Shown one piece after another: positions 23,724-33,668 of a stretch of DNA of 64,000 nt (position 1 is the stretch's first letter; each line of letters starts with the position of its first letter). The DNA is from RYN-133 sp963785425 (GTDB lineage Bacteria > Actinomycetota > Actinomycetes > Mycobacteriales > Jatrophihabitantaceae). Location: the NCBI GenBank assembly GCA_963785425.1, contig CAWAVG010000002.1, forward strand, positions 186,001-250,000, written 5' to 3'. The notes under the pieces are model-generated. The model ran no database searches. It had not been told where the DNA came from and saw only the letters and a list, made by a program, of their open reading frames with translations. Position numbers and translations under genes: made by a program.

Positions 23724-24817
23724 CGATCGACCTCGAGGTCGACCCGAGCAAGCAGCCTGACGGCAAGCCCGACGACGACGCCCTGCTGGTCATCGACAAC
23801 CTGACGGTCTCGTTCCCGACGGACGACGGCATCGTCAACGCCGTCCGCGGCGTGAGCTACACCGTGCGCGCCGGCGAGTCGATGGGCATCGTCGGCGAGT
23901 CGGGTTCGGGAAAGTCGGTGAGCTCGCTTGCCGTCATGGGACTGCTGCCGAAGAACGCCCGGATCAGCGGCTCGGTGCGCTTCCGCGGACGCGAGCTGCT
24001 CGGTCTGCAGGAGCACGACTACTCGGAGCTGCGCGGCAACCGGATCGCGATGATCTTCCAGGATCCGCTGACCTCGCTGAACCCCGTCTACACGATCGGC
24101 TTCCAGATCTCCGAGGCCGTGCTGTCGCACAACGACGTGTCGAAGCACGAGGCGCGCAACCGGTCGATCGAGCTGCTCGGGCTCGTCGGCATCCCGTTCC
24201 CCGAACAGCGCGTCGACAGTTATCCGCACGAGTTGTCCGGCGGTATGCGCCAGCGTGTGGTCATCGCGATCGCGATGGCCAACAACCCGGACGTGATCAT
24301 CGCCGACGAGCCGACCACGGCCCTCGACGTCACGGTCCAGGCGCAGGTGCTCGAGGCGCTCGAGGCGGCACGCGAGGCCAGCGGCGCCGCGCTGATCCTG
24401 ATCACCCACGACCTCGGCGTCATCGCCGGGCATGCCGCGCGCATCAGCGTGATGTACGCGGGCAAGCTCGTCGAGACCGGCACCACCGAAGACGTGTTCT
24501 ACCGCCCGCGGATGCCGTACACCCTCGGGCTGCTCGGCTCACTGCCGCGCATGGACCAGGAGCGCCAGGAGCGGCTCACGCCGATCAAGGGATCGCCGCC
24601 CTCGCTGCTGAACCTGCCGCCCGGCTGCCCGTTCACGCCGCGATGCCCGCTCGCCGAGGACATCTGCGACCACGAAGAGCCCGCGCTCCTCGAGATCGGC
24701 GAGACCGGACACGCCTCCGCGTGCCACTTCCGCGACCGGACGGCGAGCACCAGCGCCGCCGATCTCTTCGGCGACCAGGCGAACACCGACGCGATCCCGA
24801 CCGAGGAACCATCATGA
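23720..24817 (+). CDS. dppD: Oligopeptide ABC transporter ATP-binding protein, DppD type
   Basis: 365 residues. Walker A GESGSGKS near residue 57, Q-loop FQDPLTSLNP, signature LSGGMRQR, Walker B VIIADEPTTALD and H-loop ITHDLGV. The C-terminal oligopeptide/dipeptide extension includes the cysteine-rich PGCPFTPRCPLAEDICDHEEP motif, reported to bind an Fe-S cluster in some DppD proteins. Coupled to dppC upstream and dppF downstream by 4-base overlaps. Confidence 0.94.
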   Translation: MTIDLEVDPSKQPDGKPDDDALLVIDNLTVSFPTDDGIVNAVRGVSYTVRAGESMGIVGESGSGKSVSSLAVMGLLPKNARISGSVRFRGRELLGLQEHDYSELRGNRIAMIFQDPLTSLNPVYTIGFQISEAVLSHNDVSKHEARNRSIELLGLVGIPFPEQRVDSYPHELSGGMRQRVVIAIAMANNPDVIIADEPTTALDVTVQAQVLEALEAAREASGAALILITHDLGVIAGHAARISVMYAGKLVETGTTEDVFYRPRMPYTLGLLGSLPRMDQERQERLTPIKGSPPSLLNLPPGCPFTPRCPLAEDICDHEEPALLEIGETGHASACHFRDRTASTSAADLFGDQANTDAIPTEEPS

Positions 24818-26113
24818 GTACGCCGACGTCCGGCCTCAATCTCGGCAAGACCGAGCACCAGCCGGCCCACCAGGCCGACGTGCCGAGTGACAGCGCCACC
24901 AAGCCCACGGGCGATCCGGTGCTGTCGGTCAAGGGGCTGTCGAAGCACTTCCCGATCCGCTCCAGCGGTCTGATCCGCCGCAAGATCGGTGATGTGCACG
25001 CCGTGTGCGACGTGTCGTTCGACATCCACGACCAGGAGACGTTGTGCATCGTCGGTGAGTCCGGTTGCGGTAAGACGACGACCGGACGGCTCGTGCTCAA
25101 CCTGATCCAGGCCTCGGCGGGCGAGGTGGTGTGGCAGGGACGTGACCTCACCAAGCTGTCGACGAAGCAGATGCGGCCGTTGCGCCGCGACATGCAGATC
25201 GTGTTCCAGGATCCCTTCGCGTCCCTCGATCCGCGGATGACGGTCAAGGAACTCGTCGCCGAGCCGCTGCGCATCCACGGCAGCTACCGCAACGGCGGGA
25301 ACGATCAGGTGCGCGACCTCCTCGCGCAGGTCGGGCTGAACCCCGAGCACGGCTCGCGGTACGCGCACGAGTTCTCCGGCGGGCAGCGCCAGCGCATCGG
25401 GATCGCGCGGGCGCTCGCGCTCAAGCCGAAGCTGCTCGTGCTGGACGAGCCGGTGTCGGCGCTCGACGTGTCGATCCAGGCGGGCGTCATCAACCTGCTC
25501 GAAGACCTGCAGAGCCGAGTACGGCCTGTCGTACATGTTCATCTCGCACGACCTGTCGGTCATCAGGCACATCGCCGACCGCATCGTGGTGATGTACCTG
25601 GGCAAGGTCGTCGAGTCTGCCGATGTCGACGAGCTGTTCCGGCGTCCGGCGCACCCTTACACGCAGGCCCTGATGTCGGCGATCCCGCTGCCCGACCCCG
25701 TGAAGGAACGCGAGCGCACGCGCATCCTCCTCACCGGCGACGTGCCCAGCCCGGTCAATCCGCCGAGCGGTTGCCGTTTCCGCACGCGCTGCCCCAAGTT
25801 CGCCCGCGAGCTCAACAACTCCCAACGCGAGTGGTGCGTCAACATCGAGCCGCCGCTCGAGGCGAAGTTCGACCACCACACCGTCGCGTGTCACTTCGCC
25901 GGTGCCCGCACCGACATCCTCGACGTCACATCGACCGGTGACGAGCTGCGCCCGCAGCTCGTCCAGTGGCCGACGAGCGCGCCCACCGACGAGCAGGCGT
26001 CCCAGCCGATGGTGTGCGCCCCGTCGGACGGGCGCCGCGAACCGACGCGGCTCGGCCGCGACGCCGAGGTGGACGAAGAGGGCCAGGTCGTGGTCGGCGG
26101 TCATACCGTTTAG
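24814..26113 (+). CDS. dppF: Oligopeptide ABC transporter ATP-binding protein, DppF type (one frame break)
   Basis: Walker A GESGCGKT, FQDPFASLDP, signature FSGGQRQR and LVLDEPVSALD lie in the first frame (24814 to about 25510). The H-loop region YMFISHDLSVIRH and the C-terminal PPSGCRFRTRCPKF domain lie in the +1 frame, ending at 26113. One extra base near 25510-25515 (CTGCAG-A-GCCGAG) restores a continuous protein of about 432 residues. With the rest of the operon intact, a sequencing indel is the simplest explanation, but a genuine frameshift mutation cannot be excluded. About 60 acidic residues after the family domain are unusual. Confidence 0.88.
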
Positions 26114-26139
26114 GCACGCACCAGTACTGTTCGGAAGCG

Positions 26140-27039
26140 ATGACCAGTGACAACCGGCTGCTGCTGGTACATGCCCATCCCGACGACGAGACGATCGGCA
26201 CCGGCGCCACGATGGCGCGCTACGCCGCCGCAGGCGCGCACGTCACGCTGCTGACGTGCACGCTGGGTGAGCTCGGCGAGGTGCTCGTCCCCGAGTGGGA
26301 AGGGCTCGCGGCCGACCGCGGTGACCAGCTCGGCGGGTACCGCATCGGCGAGCTCGCCGCTGCCATGCGCGCGCTCGGCGTCACCGACCACCGCTTCCTC
26401 GGCTGGGCCGGCCGGTGGCGTGACAGCGGCATGATGGGCACGCCGGGCAACGACGACCCGCGCGCCTTCTGGTCCTGCGCCTCGGACGGGAAACGGTTCG
26501 CCGAAGCAGTCGACCAGGCCGCCGCCGTGATCCGCGAGACGCGTCCGCAGGTGCTCGTCACCTACGACGAGAACGGGGGCTACGGCCATCCCGACCACAT
26601 CATGGCGCACCGCGTGGCCATGGCCGCCGCCGATCGTGCCGCCGAGCCGGGCGACGGCGGCGAACCGTGGACCGTCGCCAAGATCTACTGGACGGCGATC
26701 CCGAAGTCGGTGTTGCAACGCGGCATCGAGGCCCTGCGCGCTGCCGGTGACGAGACGTTCTTCGACGGCGCCGAGTCGGCCGACGACCTGCCGATGGGCA
26801 ACCCCGACCACGAGATCACCACGGTCATCGACGGCGCGGCGTTCGGGCAGCACAAGGACGCCGCGATGCGGGCGCACGCCACCCAGATCGCCGTGGACGG
26901 GCCGTTCTTCGCGCTCTCGAACAACATCGGTCTGGAGTTCCTGACGGTCGAGTACTACCGCCTGGTGCGCGGTGAGCTCGGCGCCGAGCGGAACGACGAC
27001 GGCCGCGAGACCGACCTGTTCGCCGGGATCGGCCGGTAG
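26140..27039 (+). CDS. mshB: Mycothiol biosynthesis deacetylase (GlcNAc-Ins deacetylase)
   Basis: 299 residues. Removes the acetyl group from N-acetylglucosaminyl-inositol, the second step of mycothiol synthesis. The zinc motif HAHPDDETIGTGATM (AHPDDE) at residue 11 and GGYGHPDHIMAHR near residue 146 supply the ligands. Other LmbE-like enzymes share these, but GELGEVL, the length and the position beside the peptide ABC operon favour MshB. ATG at 26140 has TACTGT nine bases upstream. It implies that the organism uses mycothiol, in agreement with the DinB/mycothiol-dependent proteins in the window. Confidence 0.9.
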   Translation: MTSDNRLLLVHAHPDDETIGTGATMARYAAAGAHVTLLTCTLGELGEVLVPEWEGLAADRGDQLGGYRIGELAAAMRALGVTDHRFLGWAGRWRDSGMMGTPGNDDPRAFWSCASDGKRFAEAVDQAAAVIRETRPQVLVTYDENGGYGHPDHIMAHRVAMAAADRAAEPGDGGEPWTVAKIYWTAIPKSVLQRGIEALRAAGDETFFDGAESADDLPMGNPDHEITTVIDGAAFGQHKDAAMRAHATQIAVDGPFFALSNNIGLEFLTVEYYRLVRGELGAERNDDGRETDLFAGIGR

Positions 27040-27044
27040 CCGAC

Positions 27045-27431
27045 GTGGCCGGTGACCGCGGCGCCGCCGAGTGGGCGTCGTTCGTGCTGGTGTGCGCGTC
27101 GGCAGCGCTGGCAGCTCTGCTGGAACTGCTGTTCCTCGGGCGCTTCTACGTCGGGAAAGTCATCGTCCCGGTCGTGATCGTCGCCGCCATCGTCGGCAAC
27201 CTCGCCCTGCCGCGGCTGGCGAAAGCCGTCGTCGGCACGACCCGCGGCGCAGTGGCGCCGGTGGCGCTGTGGTTGCTGGTGATTCTCGTCCCGACGCTCT
27301 ATAACCGCCCGGAGGGCGACATCTTCGTGCTGGGCATCTACGGCCAGCAGTACGCCTACTACGGGCTGCTGTTCGCCGGCGCCATCGCCGGCTTCGGCAC
27401 GATCGTCGTGCTCAACACGCCGCGCCGCTGA
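27045..27431 (+). CDS. Small four-helix membrane protein adjacent to mshB
   Basis: 128 residues with four hydrophobic helices: about 12-33, 38-58, 68-85 and 105-122. A loop with RPEGD precedes the last helix. The GTG start is five bases after the mshB stop. Small integral membrane proteins (DUF6113-like) are commonly found beside mshB in actinobacteria, and this one fits in size and position, but I cannot confirm the family. Function unknown. Confidence 0.75.
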   Translation: MAGDRGAAEWASFVLVCASAALAALLELLFLGRFYVGKVIVPVVIVAAIVGNLALPRLAKAVVGTTRGAVAPVALWLLVILVPTLYNRPEGDIFVLGIYGQQYAYYGLLFAGAIAGFGTIVVLNTPRR

Positions 27432-27440
27432 GCAGGCGCG

Positions 27441-27983
27441 CTAGCCGGTGAACGGCTCGCGGTTGGCCTCGTCGAGGGCGTGCTGCACCGCGGCCACCGA
27501 GGCGTCCGGCAGGTCGGTCTCGACCAGCTCGGCGTGCGGGAACCGGGTCAGCTCGCGCTGCAGGTCGGCGACGGACACGTGACTGACGAGCAGCGCCACG
27601 GCGACCCGCCCGGGCGGCACGGTGCTGCGCAGCTGCTGGATCGTCTCGTCCTTGACGCCGGTGTCGACCAGCTTGGCCATCAACGCCCCGCCACCGGCCG
27701 ACGCCGCGCCGACGACGAGGCCGCCGATCGGACCGCCGAACAGCGTGCCGAGCAGCAGCCCCCACACACCGGCGCCGATGCCGGCCTGGCCCGGCGTGAC
27801 GTCGGTGGTCTCGCGCACGTGCGACTTGCCGTCCGCGTCGCGCGCGATGAGCACCGCGTCGTGCAGCTGGATCTCGTCGCTGTGCTGCAGGCGCGCGACC
27901 GCGAGCAGGAACTCCTGGGCCCGCAACCCGTCCTCGAACGAGATGACGAGCAGCTTGCTGTTCTCCGGGGGCGTCTTGGCCAT
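27441..27983 (-). CDS. DUF1269-family protein with glycine-rich hydrophobic hairpin
   Basis: 180 residues from ATG at 27983 (MAKTPPENSKL). A ferredoxin-like N-terminal region (LLVISFEDGLRAQEFL, then LHDAVLIARDADGK) is followed by a Gly-rich hydrophobic hairpin (GVWGLLLGTLFGGPIGG, residues about 88-120) and a C-terminal half repeating the N-terminal pattern. This layout is that of DUF1269 membrane-associated proteins of unknown function. It is convergent with the mshB operon, 9 bases away, and follows the GNAT gene on its own strand by 14 bases. Confidence 0.82.
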   Translation of the reverse strand: MAKTPPENSKLLVISFEDGLRAQEFLLAVARLQHSDEIQLHDAVLIARDADGKSHVRETTDVTPGQAGIGAGVWGLLLGTLFGGPIGGLVVGAASAGGGALMAKLVDTGVKDETIQQLRSTVPPGRVAVALLVSHVSVADLQRELTRFPHAELVETDLPDASVAAVQHALDEANREPFTG

Positions 27984-27997
27984 ACCGCTGAGCCTAA

Positions 27998-28978
27998 CTA
28001 GTCGTCCGTCTCGTCTGCGTCGTCCTCGGTCGCCACGTCGTCCGGATCGATGCGGTAGCGGTAGTCGTGGTGCACCCAGTACCCGAGGCCGGTGTACATG
28101 CTGATGGCGGCGTCGTTGTCGTCGGCCACCTGCAGGTAGCCGTGGGTGGCGCCACGGCCGCGTCCCCACTGCCACAAAGCGGTCATGACCGCGCTGGCCA
28201 GCCCGGAACGGCGCTGCGACGCGTCGACCTCGACCGCCGTCACACCGAGCCAGCCCGCGTCGATCGCGCCGCGTCCGATCGCCACACACCGGTCGCCGTC
28301 GCGGACGGAGGCGAAGACCACCTCGTCGTGACGCGTCAGCAGGCCCTGCGCGGCCTCGCTCGCGCCCGCACCGTCGCGGTACCGGGCGAACCAGGCGTCG
28401 TCGGGAACGCTCTCGAGCTGCACCTGCACGTCGGGACGGGCGGCGGCGTGCACCTGGTCGAGGCGGGCCGCCATGACCAGCGCGCCGTACTGGATCGGCC
28501 AGCCCCGCTCACCGAGCTCGGCGTCGAGCAGCCGCCGTGCCTCGCTGGGGAGCTGCAGCCGCAACGGGAGCCCGTGTCGGTGGTACCAGGCACGGGCCTG
28601 CGTCAGCGCCTCGTCGAGCGGCATCCCGGGTGGGCGCAGCGGCAGCACCGAGTTGGCGCGGCCGGTGAAGCCGCCGCTGGCACGCAGCAACCAGCCGCCC
28701 ACGTGGCCGGTGTCGGCGGCGCGCCAGCCGGCGGCGGTTATCGCCTCGAGCGCGAGTTCGTCGGCGGTCGATGGGGGCGCCGGCTTGGCGATCATGATCG
28801 AGGCGACGGGCACCTCGACCTGCCCGTGGCGCGAGTCGATGACGGCGAGCACGTCGTCGAGATGGACCAGATCACCCACGACGTCGCCGTACTGCATGCG
28901 ACCCTCGGCATTGCGGCCGAGCACCCGGCGCACCGTGACGCGACGACCCAGGAACCGTTGCTCGAGCACGTTCGGCAT
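27998..28978 (-). CDS. GNAT-family acetyltransferase with N-terminal SH3-like extension
   Basis: 326 residues. The N-terminal 60 residues (LGRRVTVRRVLG to DDVLAVIDSRHG) look like a small beta-barrel. The C-terminal GNAT domain has VEVDASQRRSGLASAVM (acetyl-CoA loop Q/R-x-x-G-x-A) and SMYTGLGYWVHHDYRYR. This architecture matches the actinobacterial group named after C. glutamicum Cg3035, described as an N-acetylglutamate synthase; arginine biosynthesis is therefore possible but unproven. It is divergent from fdxA with 37 bases between starts. The Asp/Glu-rich C-terminal tail is unremarkable. Confidence 0.8.
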   Translation of the reverse strand: MPNVLEQRFLGRRVTVRRVLGRNAEGRMQYGDVVGDLVHLDDVLAVIDSRHGQVEVPVASIMIAKPAPPSTADELALEAITAAGWRAADTGHVGGWLLRASGGFTGRANSVLPLRPPGMPLDEALTQARAWYHRHGLPLRLQLPSEARRLLDAELGERGWPIQYGALVMAARLDQVHAAARPDVQVQLESVPDDAWFARYRDGAGASEAAQGLLTRHDEVVFASVRDGDRCVAIGRGAIDAGWLGVTAVEVDASQRRSGLASAVMTALWQWGRGRGATHGYLQVADDNDAAISMYTGLGYWVHHDYRYRIDPDDVATEDDADETDD

Positions 28979-29015
28979 ACTAGGTGCCGCCACTAATTCG
29001 CCCCGGAGGACCGCA

Positions 29016-29343
29016 GTGACATATGTGATCGCCGAGCCCTGTGTGGACCTGCTCGACAAGGCCTGCATCGAGGAGTGTCCGGTCGACTGCATCTATGAGG
29101 GCGCCCGGATGCTCTACATCCACCCCGATGAGTGCGTCGACTGCGGTGCCTGTGAGCCGGTCTGCCCGGTCGAGGCGATCTTCTACGAGGACGACCTCCC
29201 CGAGAAGTGGAACGACTACACGGCGGCCAACGTCGACTTCTTCGACGAGCTCGGCTCGCCCGGCGGGGCGTCGAAGGTCGGCAAGACCGAAAACGACCCC
29301 GCGTTCATCAAGGCCCTGCCGCCGCAGGAGCAGAGGGCACTGA
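29016..29343 (+). CDS. fdxA: 7Fe ferredoxin FdxA (probable frame break at the last codons)
   Basis: About 108 residues. Electron carrier with one 3Fe-4S and one 4Fe-4S cluster: CVDLLDKACIEECPVDC and CVDCGACEPVCPVE supply the cysteines. GTG at 29016 follows GGAGGA. The conserved frame reaches KALPPQEQ at 29332; the strict reading frame continues to 29435 with an atypical Arg/Ser tail. Removing one A near 29333 gives QEQGH and a TGA at 29341-29343, the normal family end. An indel like that in dppF is therefore likely. In mycobacteria this gene is followed by dapC, but here that gene is elsewhere. Confidence 0.92.
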
Positions 29344-29363
29344 CCTCGAGCCTGTCGGCCCGG

Positions 29364-30192
29364 TCAGACGCTCGCCATCGTCGCGACCACGGCGCCGCGC
29401 TGCGCGGCGGCGGATTTCCAGCCGTCTGCCCGTGACCACCGCTTGCGGCCGTAGGCGACCGAGTCGATTCCGAGCCGGTCGGCGTTCGCGACGAACCAGG
29501 CCGCGGTCTGCCAGCCGGCGCCCGGTACGCGGATCACGGTGCCGTGCGCGGCGCGGCGCGTTCACGGGCAGCTGGTGCCGCAGCATCGCGACGACCTTCG
29601 CGGTGCTCGCCACCAGGGTGGGCTTGTCGAACGAGCAGTTGATCGCCGCGGGCCTGCGGCCGAGGAAGGCGCGGGCCAGCGCCGTCGCCTCGCTCTCGTG
29701 CTGCGCGTAGGCGCTGCCGTCGGCCGAGATCTGGACGGCCTGGATGGCGTCGGCGGCGGGACGCGTGCGCCAGTGCGGCACCTTCACCAGCGCCGCGAGG
29801 AACTCGCGGGTCGCCTCGGTGACGTCGGTGAGCACCGCGGCCTGGTGATGGCCCCACCCCTGGGACGGCCGCTGCTGCAGCACCCCGACCGAGTCACGGT
29901 CGCCGGCGTTCGGCGCGATGTTGGTGAGCTTGCTCTCCTGCAACCCGGCCATCAGCGCCAGCACGCTCGCATGATCCGGGAGGTGGGGCCGGAACTTCGT
30001 CGCGGCACCGACCATCTGGGCGGCGACCGATGCCTGGTCGGTGTCGAGGTCGTAGCCGCCGACCGTGCAGCCGGTGGACGTGAAATGGCTCTGGAAGGCG
30101 TGCACGACAGCCCGTCCGGCCACCACGGCCGCGACGGCGACCGCGGCCACCACGACGAGCGCAACGGTGACCTTCGTTCTGCGAGCGGCCAT
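29364..30192 (-). CDS. Membrane-anchored secreted protein of unknown function (one frame break)
   Basis: One N-terminal transmembrane segment (VTVALVVVAAVAVAAVVAG, residues about 8-28) then an extracytoplasmic domain. Features include CTVGGYDLDTDQA, AGLQESKLTNIAPN, DSVGVLQQRPSQGWG and a single late cysteine in AAINCSF. The LQESKL/SVGVLQQR pattern is reminiscent of lysozyme-like or transglycosylase-like actinobacterial proteins, but no catalytic assignment is safe. The original frame continues to 29308, but conservation-like composition jumps frame near 29555 and ends with RADGWKSAAAQRGA at the TGA covering 29364-29366. One extra base there is likely. Confidence 0.7.
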
Positions 30193-30201
30193 GGGACGGA
30201 C

Positions 30202-31139
30202 TCAGGCGTTGGCGTGCAGCACGTCGTTCAGCGCCACCCCGGTGCCCTGGCGCGGGCGGGCCTCGAGCGCTCCGGTGACGCTGTTGCGCAGGAACAGCAG
30301 GCCGGGCTGCCCGGAGAGGGTCGCCGCCTTGACCGCACCGCCGCCGGCCACCGCGACCTTGGCGCCCGCGGTGATGTAGGTGCCCGCCTCGACGACGCAG
30401 TCGTCGCCGAGCGAGATACCGATGCCGGCATTCGCGCCGATCAGGCAGCGCTTGCCGACGCTGATCTGCTCCCGCCCGCCGCCGGACAGGGTGCCCATGA
30501 TCGAAGCGCCGCCGCCCACGTCCGAGCCGTCGTCGACGACCACACCGGCCGAGATGCGTCCCTCGACCATGGACGAGCCGAGCGTGCCGGCGTTGTAGTT
30601 CACGAAGCCCTCGTGCATCACGGTCGTGCCCGGCGCCAGGTACGCGCCGAGCCGCACCCGGTCGGCGTCGGCGATGCGCACCCCGGTCGGGCAGCACGTA
30701 GTCGACCATCCGCGGGAACTTGTCGACGCCGAGCACGTGCACGGGCCCGAGCCGGCGCAGCGCGAGCCCGCGTCTGCTCGAAACCCTCGACGGCGCACGG
30801 CCCGAGATTGGTCCAGACGACGTTGGGCAGCACCCCGAACATGCCGTCGAGGTTGAGCTCGCGGGGCCGCACGAGGCGGTGCGAGAGCAGGTGCAGCCGC
30901 AGGTAGGCGTCGGCGGTCGACGCCGGCGCCGCGTCGAGGTCGATCTCGCAGTGCACGACTCCAGGCGCACTCCGCGCGCCTGGGCGCTCGCGTCCGCGCC
31001 GGTCAGCGCGACGAGCTGCTCGTCGGGCCGCGGCGCCGTCCGGTGCCGGCCCGAGGGCGGGCGCCGGATACCAGGCGTCGAGCGTGCGTCCGTCGGCGGT
31101 GACGGTCGCGAGGCCGTGTCCCCATGCGGTTGCGTCCAC
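30202..31139 (-). CDS. dapD: Tetrahydrodipicolinate N-succinyltransferase (several frame breaks)
   Basis: Transfers succinyl from succinyl-CoA to tetrahydrodipicolinate in lysine/DAP synthesis. GTG at 31139 starts GHGLATVTADG. Successive conserved blocks occur in different frames: EQLVALTGADASAQARG, then AYLRLHLLSHRLVRP and GPCAVEGFEQTRAR, then GPVHVLGVDKFPRM, and finally the left-handed beta-helix GTTVMHEGFVN to GDDCVVEAG ending at 30202. At least four single-base breaks are needed (near 31035, 30961, 30775 and 30690). Because every domain is intact, sequencing error is favoured over decay. Divergent from dapE with 51 bases between starts; TACTGT is 7 bases before the GTG. Confidence 0.88.
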
Positions 31140-31146
31140 CGCTCAG

Positions 31147-31184
31147 ACAGTAGTCAAGGGCGGCGCGAGGGATGGTCCTAGGCT
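31147..31184. promoter_or_regulatory. Divergent leaderless promoters of dapD and dapE
   Basis: On the minus strand TACTGT (31152-31147) is 7 bases from the dapD GTG. On the plus strand TAGGCT (31179-31184) is 6 bases from the dapE ATG at 31191. Both fit TANNNT -10 elements of leaderless transcripts within one 51-base intergenic region. Confidence 0.5.
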
Positions 31185-31190
31185 CAGCTC

Positions 31191-32278
31191 ATGCTCGATC
31201 TCAGCGCCGACGCCGCCGCGCTCACCGCCGCCCTCGTCGACGTCGAGTCGGTGTCGGGTGACGAGGCGCGCCTGGCCGACCTGGTCGAGAGCGCCCTGCG
31301 GGCCTGTCCCGCCCTGCGAGTCGAGCGCGACGGCAACGTCGTCGTCGCCCGCACCGAGCTGGGACGGGCGCAGCGGCTGGTGCTGGCCGGGCCACCTCGA
31401 CACCGTGCCCATCGCCGCCAACGTGCCCTCGCGGGTCGACGGCGACCTGATGTTCGGGTGCGGCACGTCCGACATGAAGTCGGGGCGTGGCGGTACTGCT
31501 GCGCGTCGCCCATCTGGTCGGGACGGCGGCCCTCGACCCCCGGGTCGACCTGACGTTCGTCTGCTACGACTGCGAGGAGGTCGAGGCCGCCCGCAACGGG
31601 CTGGGGCGCGCTCGCCCGCGAACGGCCCGACCTGCTGGCCGGCGATCTCGCGGTGCTGCTCGAACCGACCGACGGCCTGATCGAGGGCGGCTGCCAGGGC
31701 ACGCTGCGCGTCGAGGTGCGGCTCGACGGGCAAGCGGGCGCACAGCGCGCGCTCGTGGCTGGGCGAGAACGCGATCCATGCCGCCGCGCCGGTGCTCGCG
31801 AGGCTGGCCGACTACCGGGCCCGCGAGGTCGACGTCGACGGGCTGACCTACCGCGAAGGGCTCAACGCCGTGTTCGTCACCGGGGGAGTGGCAGGCAACG
31901 TGGTGCCCGACGAGTGCACGGTCACCGTCAACTTCCGCTTCGCCCCCGATCGGTCGGAGGCCGAGGCGCTCGAGCATGTGCGCGACGTGTTCGCCGGGTT
32001 CGACGTCACGCTCACCGACTCTGCGCCCGCCGCCCGTCCGGGCCTGGACGGCGCGCTCGCGCGGGCGATCGTCGCGGCGGTCGGGCGGCCGCCCCGGGCC
32101 AAGCTCGGCTGGACGGACGTGGCGCGCTTCGGCGAACTCGGGATCCCGGCGGTCAATTTCGGCCCGGGCGACCCGAACCTCGCCCACAAGCCCGAGGAAC
32201 ACGTCGTCATCGAGCGCATCGGCGCGACCGAGGCGGCGCTCGTGGCGTTCCTCTCGGCAGCTGAGCGTTGGCGCGTGA
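31191..32278 (+). CDS. dapE: Succinyl-diaminopimelate desuccinylase (several frame breaks)
   Basis: Zinc-dependent M20-family hydrolase releasing LL-diaminopimelate. Conserved blocks follow one another in changing frames: SVSGDEARLADLVES, then GHLDTVPIAANVP and FGCGTSDMKSG (metal ligands), DLTFVCYDCEEVEA, LEPTDGLIEGGCQGTLR, GENAIHAAAPVLARLADY, and a last long frame through GWTDVARFGELGIPAVNFG and HKPEEHV. Breaks are needed near 31395, 31487, 31606, 31725-31765 and again close to the end. A TGA at 32276-32278 overlapping the GTG of the next gene is the likely stop. All catalytic regions are present, so indel errors are likely. Confidence 0.87.
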
Positions 32279-33098
32279 CCGAGCACGACCAGCACCGCAG
32301 GACCGCAGCGAGCACCAGCGCGGCCCGGTCCTGCTGCGGCGCGCGCAGATCGGCGCCGGCACCACCGATCAGCGCCTGCTCGACTCGCGCGGGACGTCCG
32401 ACTGGGTGCACACCGACCCGTGGCGCGTGCAGCGCATCACGGCCGAGTTCGTCGAGGGGTTCGGGCTGCTCGCCGAGCTGCCCGCGGCGGTCTCGGTCTT
32501 CGGGTCGGCGCGCACGCCGCAGGATTCCCCCGAGTACGCGGCCGGCGTCGCGCTCGGCGCGGCGCTGGCCGAGGCCGGCTACGCCGTGATCACCGGCGGC
32601 GGCCCGGGCTCGATGGAGGCCGTGAACCGCGGCGCGTGCGAGGCGGGCGGGATCTCTGTCGGGCTGGGCATCGAGTTGCCCTTCGAGCAGCGCCTCAACG
32701 AGTGGGTCGACATCGGCATCAACTTCCGGTACTTCTTCGCGCGCAAGACGATGTTCGTGAAGTACGCCCAGGCGTTCGTGATCATGCCGGGCGGATTCGG
32801 CACCCTCGACGAGACCTTCGAGGCGTTGACCCTCGTGCAGACGCGCAAGGTGACGCGGTTCCCGGTGGTGCTGTTCGGCACGAAGTACTGGGGCGGGCTC
32901 GTCGACTGGCTGCGCTCGTCGGTGCTGCCCGGCGGCAAGATCGCCGCGCCCGACCTCGACCTGATCCATCTCACCGACGACGTCGACGACGCGGTCGCGC
33001 AGATCGTCGGCGCGCGCGACCACGAGGCCGCCGAGGCGGCGTCGTGGCGGCCGAGCGCGACGCCGTGCGCAGATGATCGCCCGGTGATCACCGCATGA
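32275..33098 (+). CDS. LOG-family Rossmann-fold protein (TIGR00730), first copy
   Basis: About 273 residues. The nucleotide-binding motifs GSARTPQDSPEY, GGGPGSMEAVNRGA and PGGFGTLDETFEALTLVQ identify the LOG family; plant and some bacterial members hydrolyse nucleoside 5'-monophosphates (cytokinin activation). GTG at 32275 starts VTEHDQH in one frame, and the main frame begins SEHQRGPVLLRR after a probable break near 32305. The position after dapE equals Rv1205 in mycobacteria. A second family member overlaps its end by 4 bases. Confidence 0.87.
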
Positions 33099-33641
33099 GC
33101 GCGGTCTGCGTCTATTGCTCGTCCTCGGATGCGATCGACCCGGCGCACATCGCGCTCGCGAGCGACGTCGGCGCGCGGCTCGCGGCTGCCGGCCACGACG
33201 TCGTCTCCGGCGGGGGACGGGTGTCGATGATGGGCGCGCTCGCCCGCGCGGCCCGCGCCAACGGCGCACGCACGGTCGGGGTCATCCCCGAGCACCTGAT
33301 GTCGCGCGAGGTCGCCGATGACGACGCGGACGAGCTGATCGTCGTCGAGACGATGCGTGAGCGGAAGCGGGTCATGGAGTCGCGTGCCGGATGCGTTCGT
33401 GGCGCTGCCGGGCGGGCTCGGCACGCTGGAGGAGCTGTTCGAGATGTGGACCTCGCGCACGCTCGGCATGCACGACAAGCCGGTCGTCGTGCTCGACCCG
33501 GACGGGTTCTTCGCCCCGTTGTGGGCCTGGCTCGACGATCTGACCGACCGCGGTTTCGTCCGCACCGATGCGCTGAATGCACTCGTGCGCGCGACCACCG
33601 TAGACGAGGTGTTGGCGAGCATCGGGATGAACGCTTCCTAA
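33095..33641 (+). CDS. LOG-family protein, second tandem copy (one frame break)
   Basis: About 182 residues, the usual size of a stand-alone LOG phosphoribohydrolase. VYCSSSDAIDPAH starts the fold, GGGRVSMMGALAR the nucleotide loop, and PGGLGTLEELFEMWT the catalytic loop. The last block lies in another frame; a single extra base near 33380 (after ERKRVMESR) joins them. Stop at 33641. It is shorter than and clearly different from the preceding paralogue, so the pair is not a recent duplication. It overlaps the first copy by 4 bases, indicating coexpression. Confidence 0.87.
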
Positions 33642-33668
33642 GCCGAAGTCCCGGTCCTCAGTGATCGC

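Noticed and set aside
29344..29435. Extended C-terminus of ferredoxin as a genuine novel tail
   Set aside because: Removing one base restores the family-typical end and stop, and neighbouring genes show the same kind of indel.
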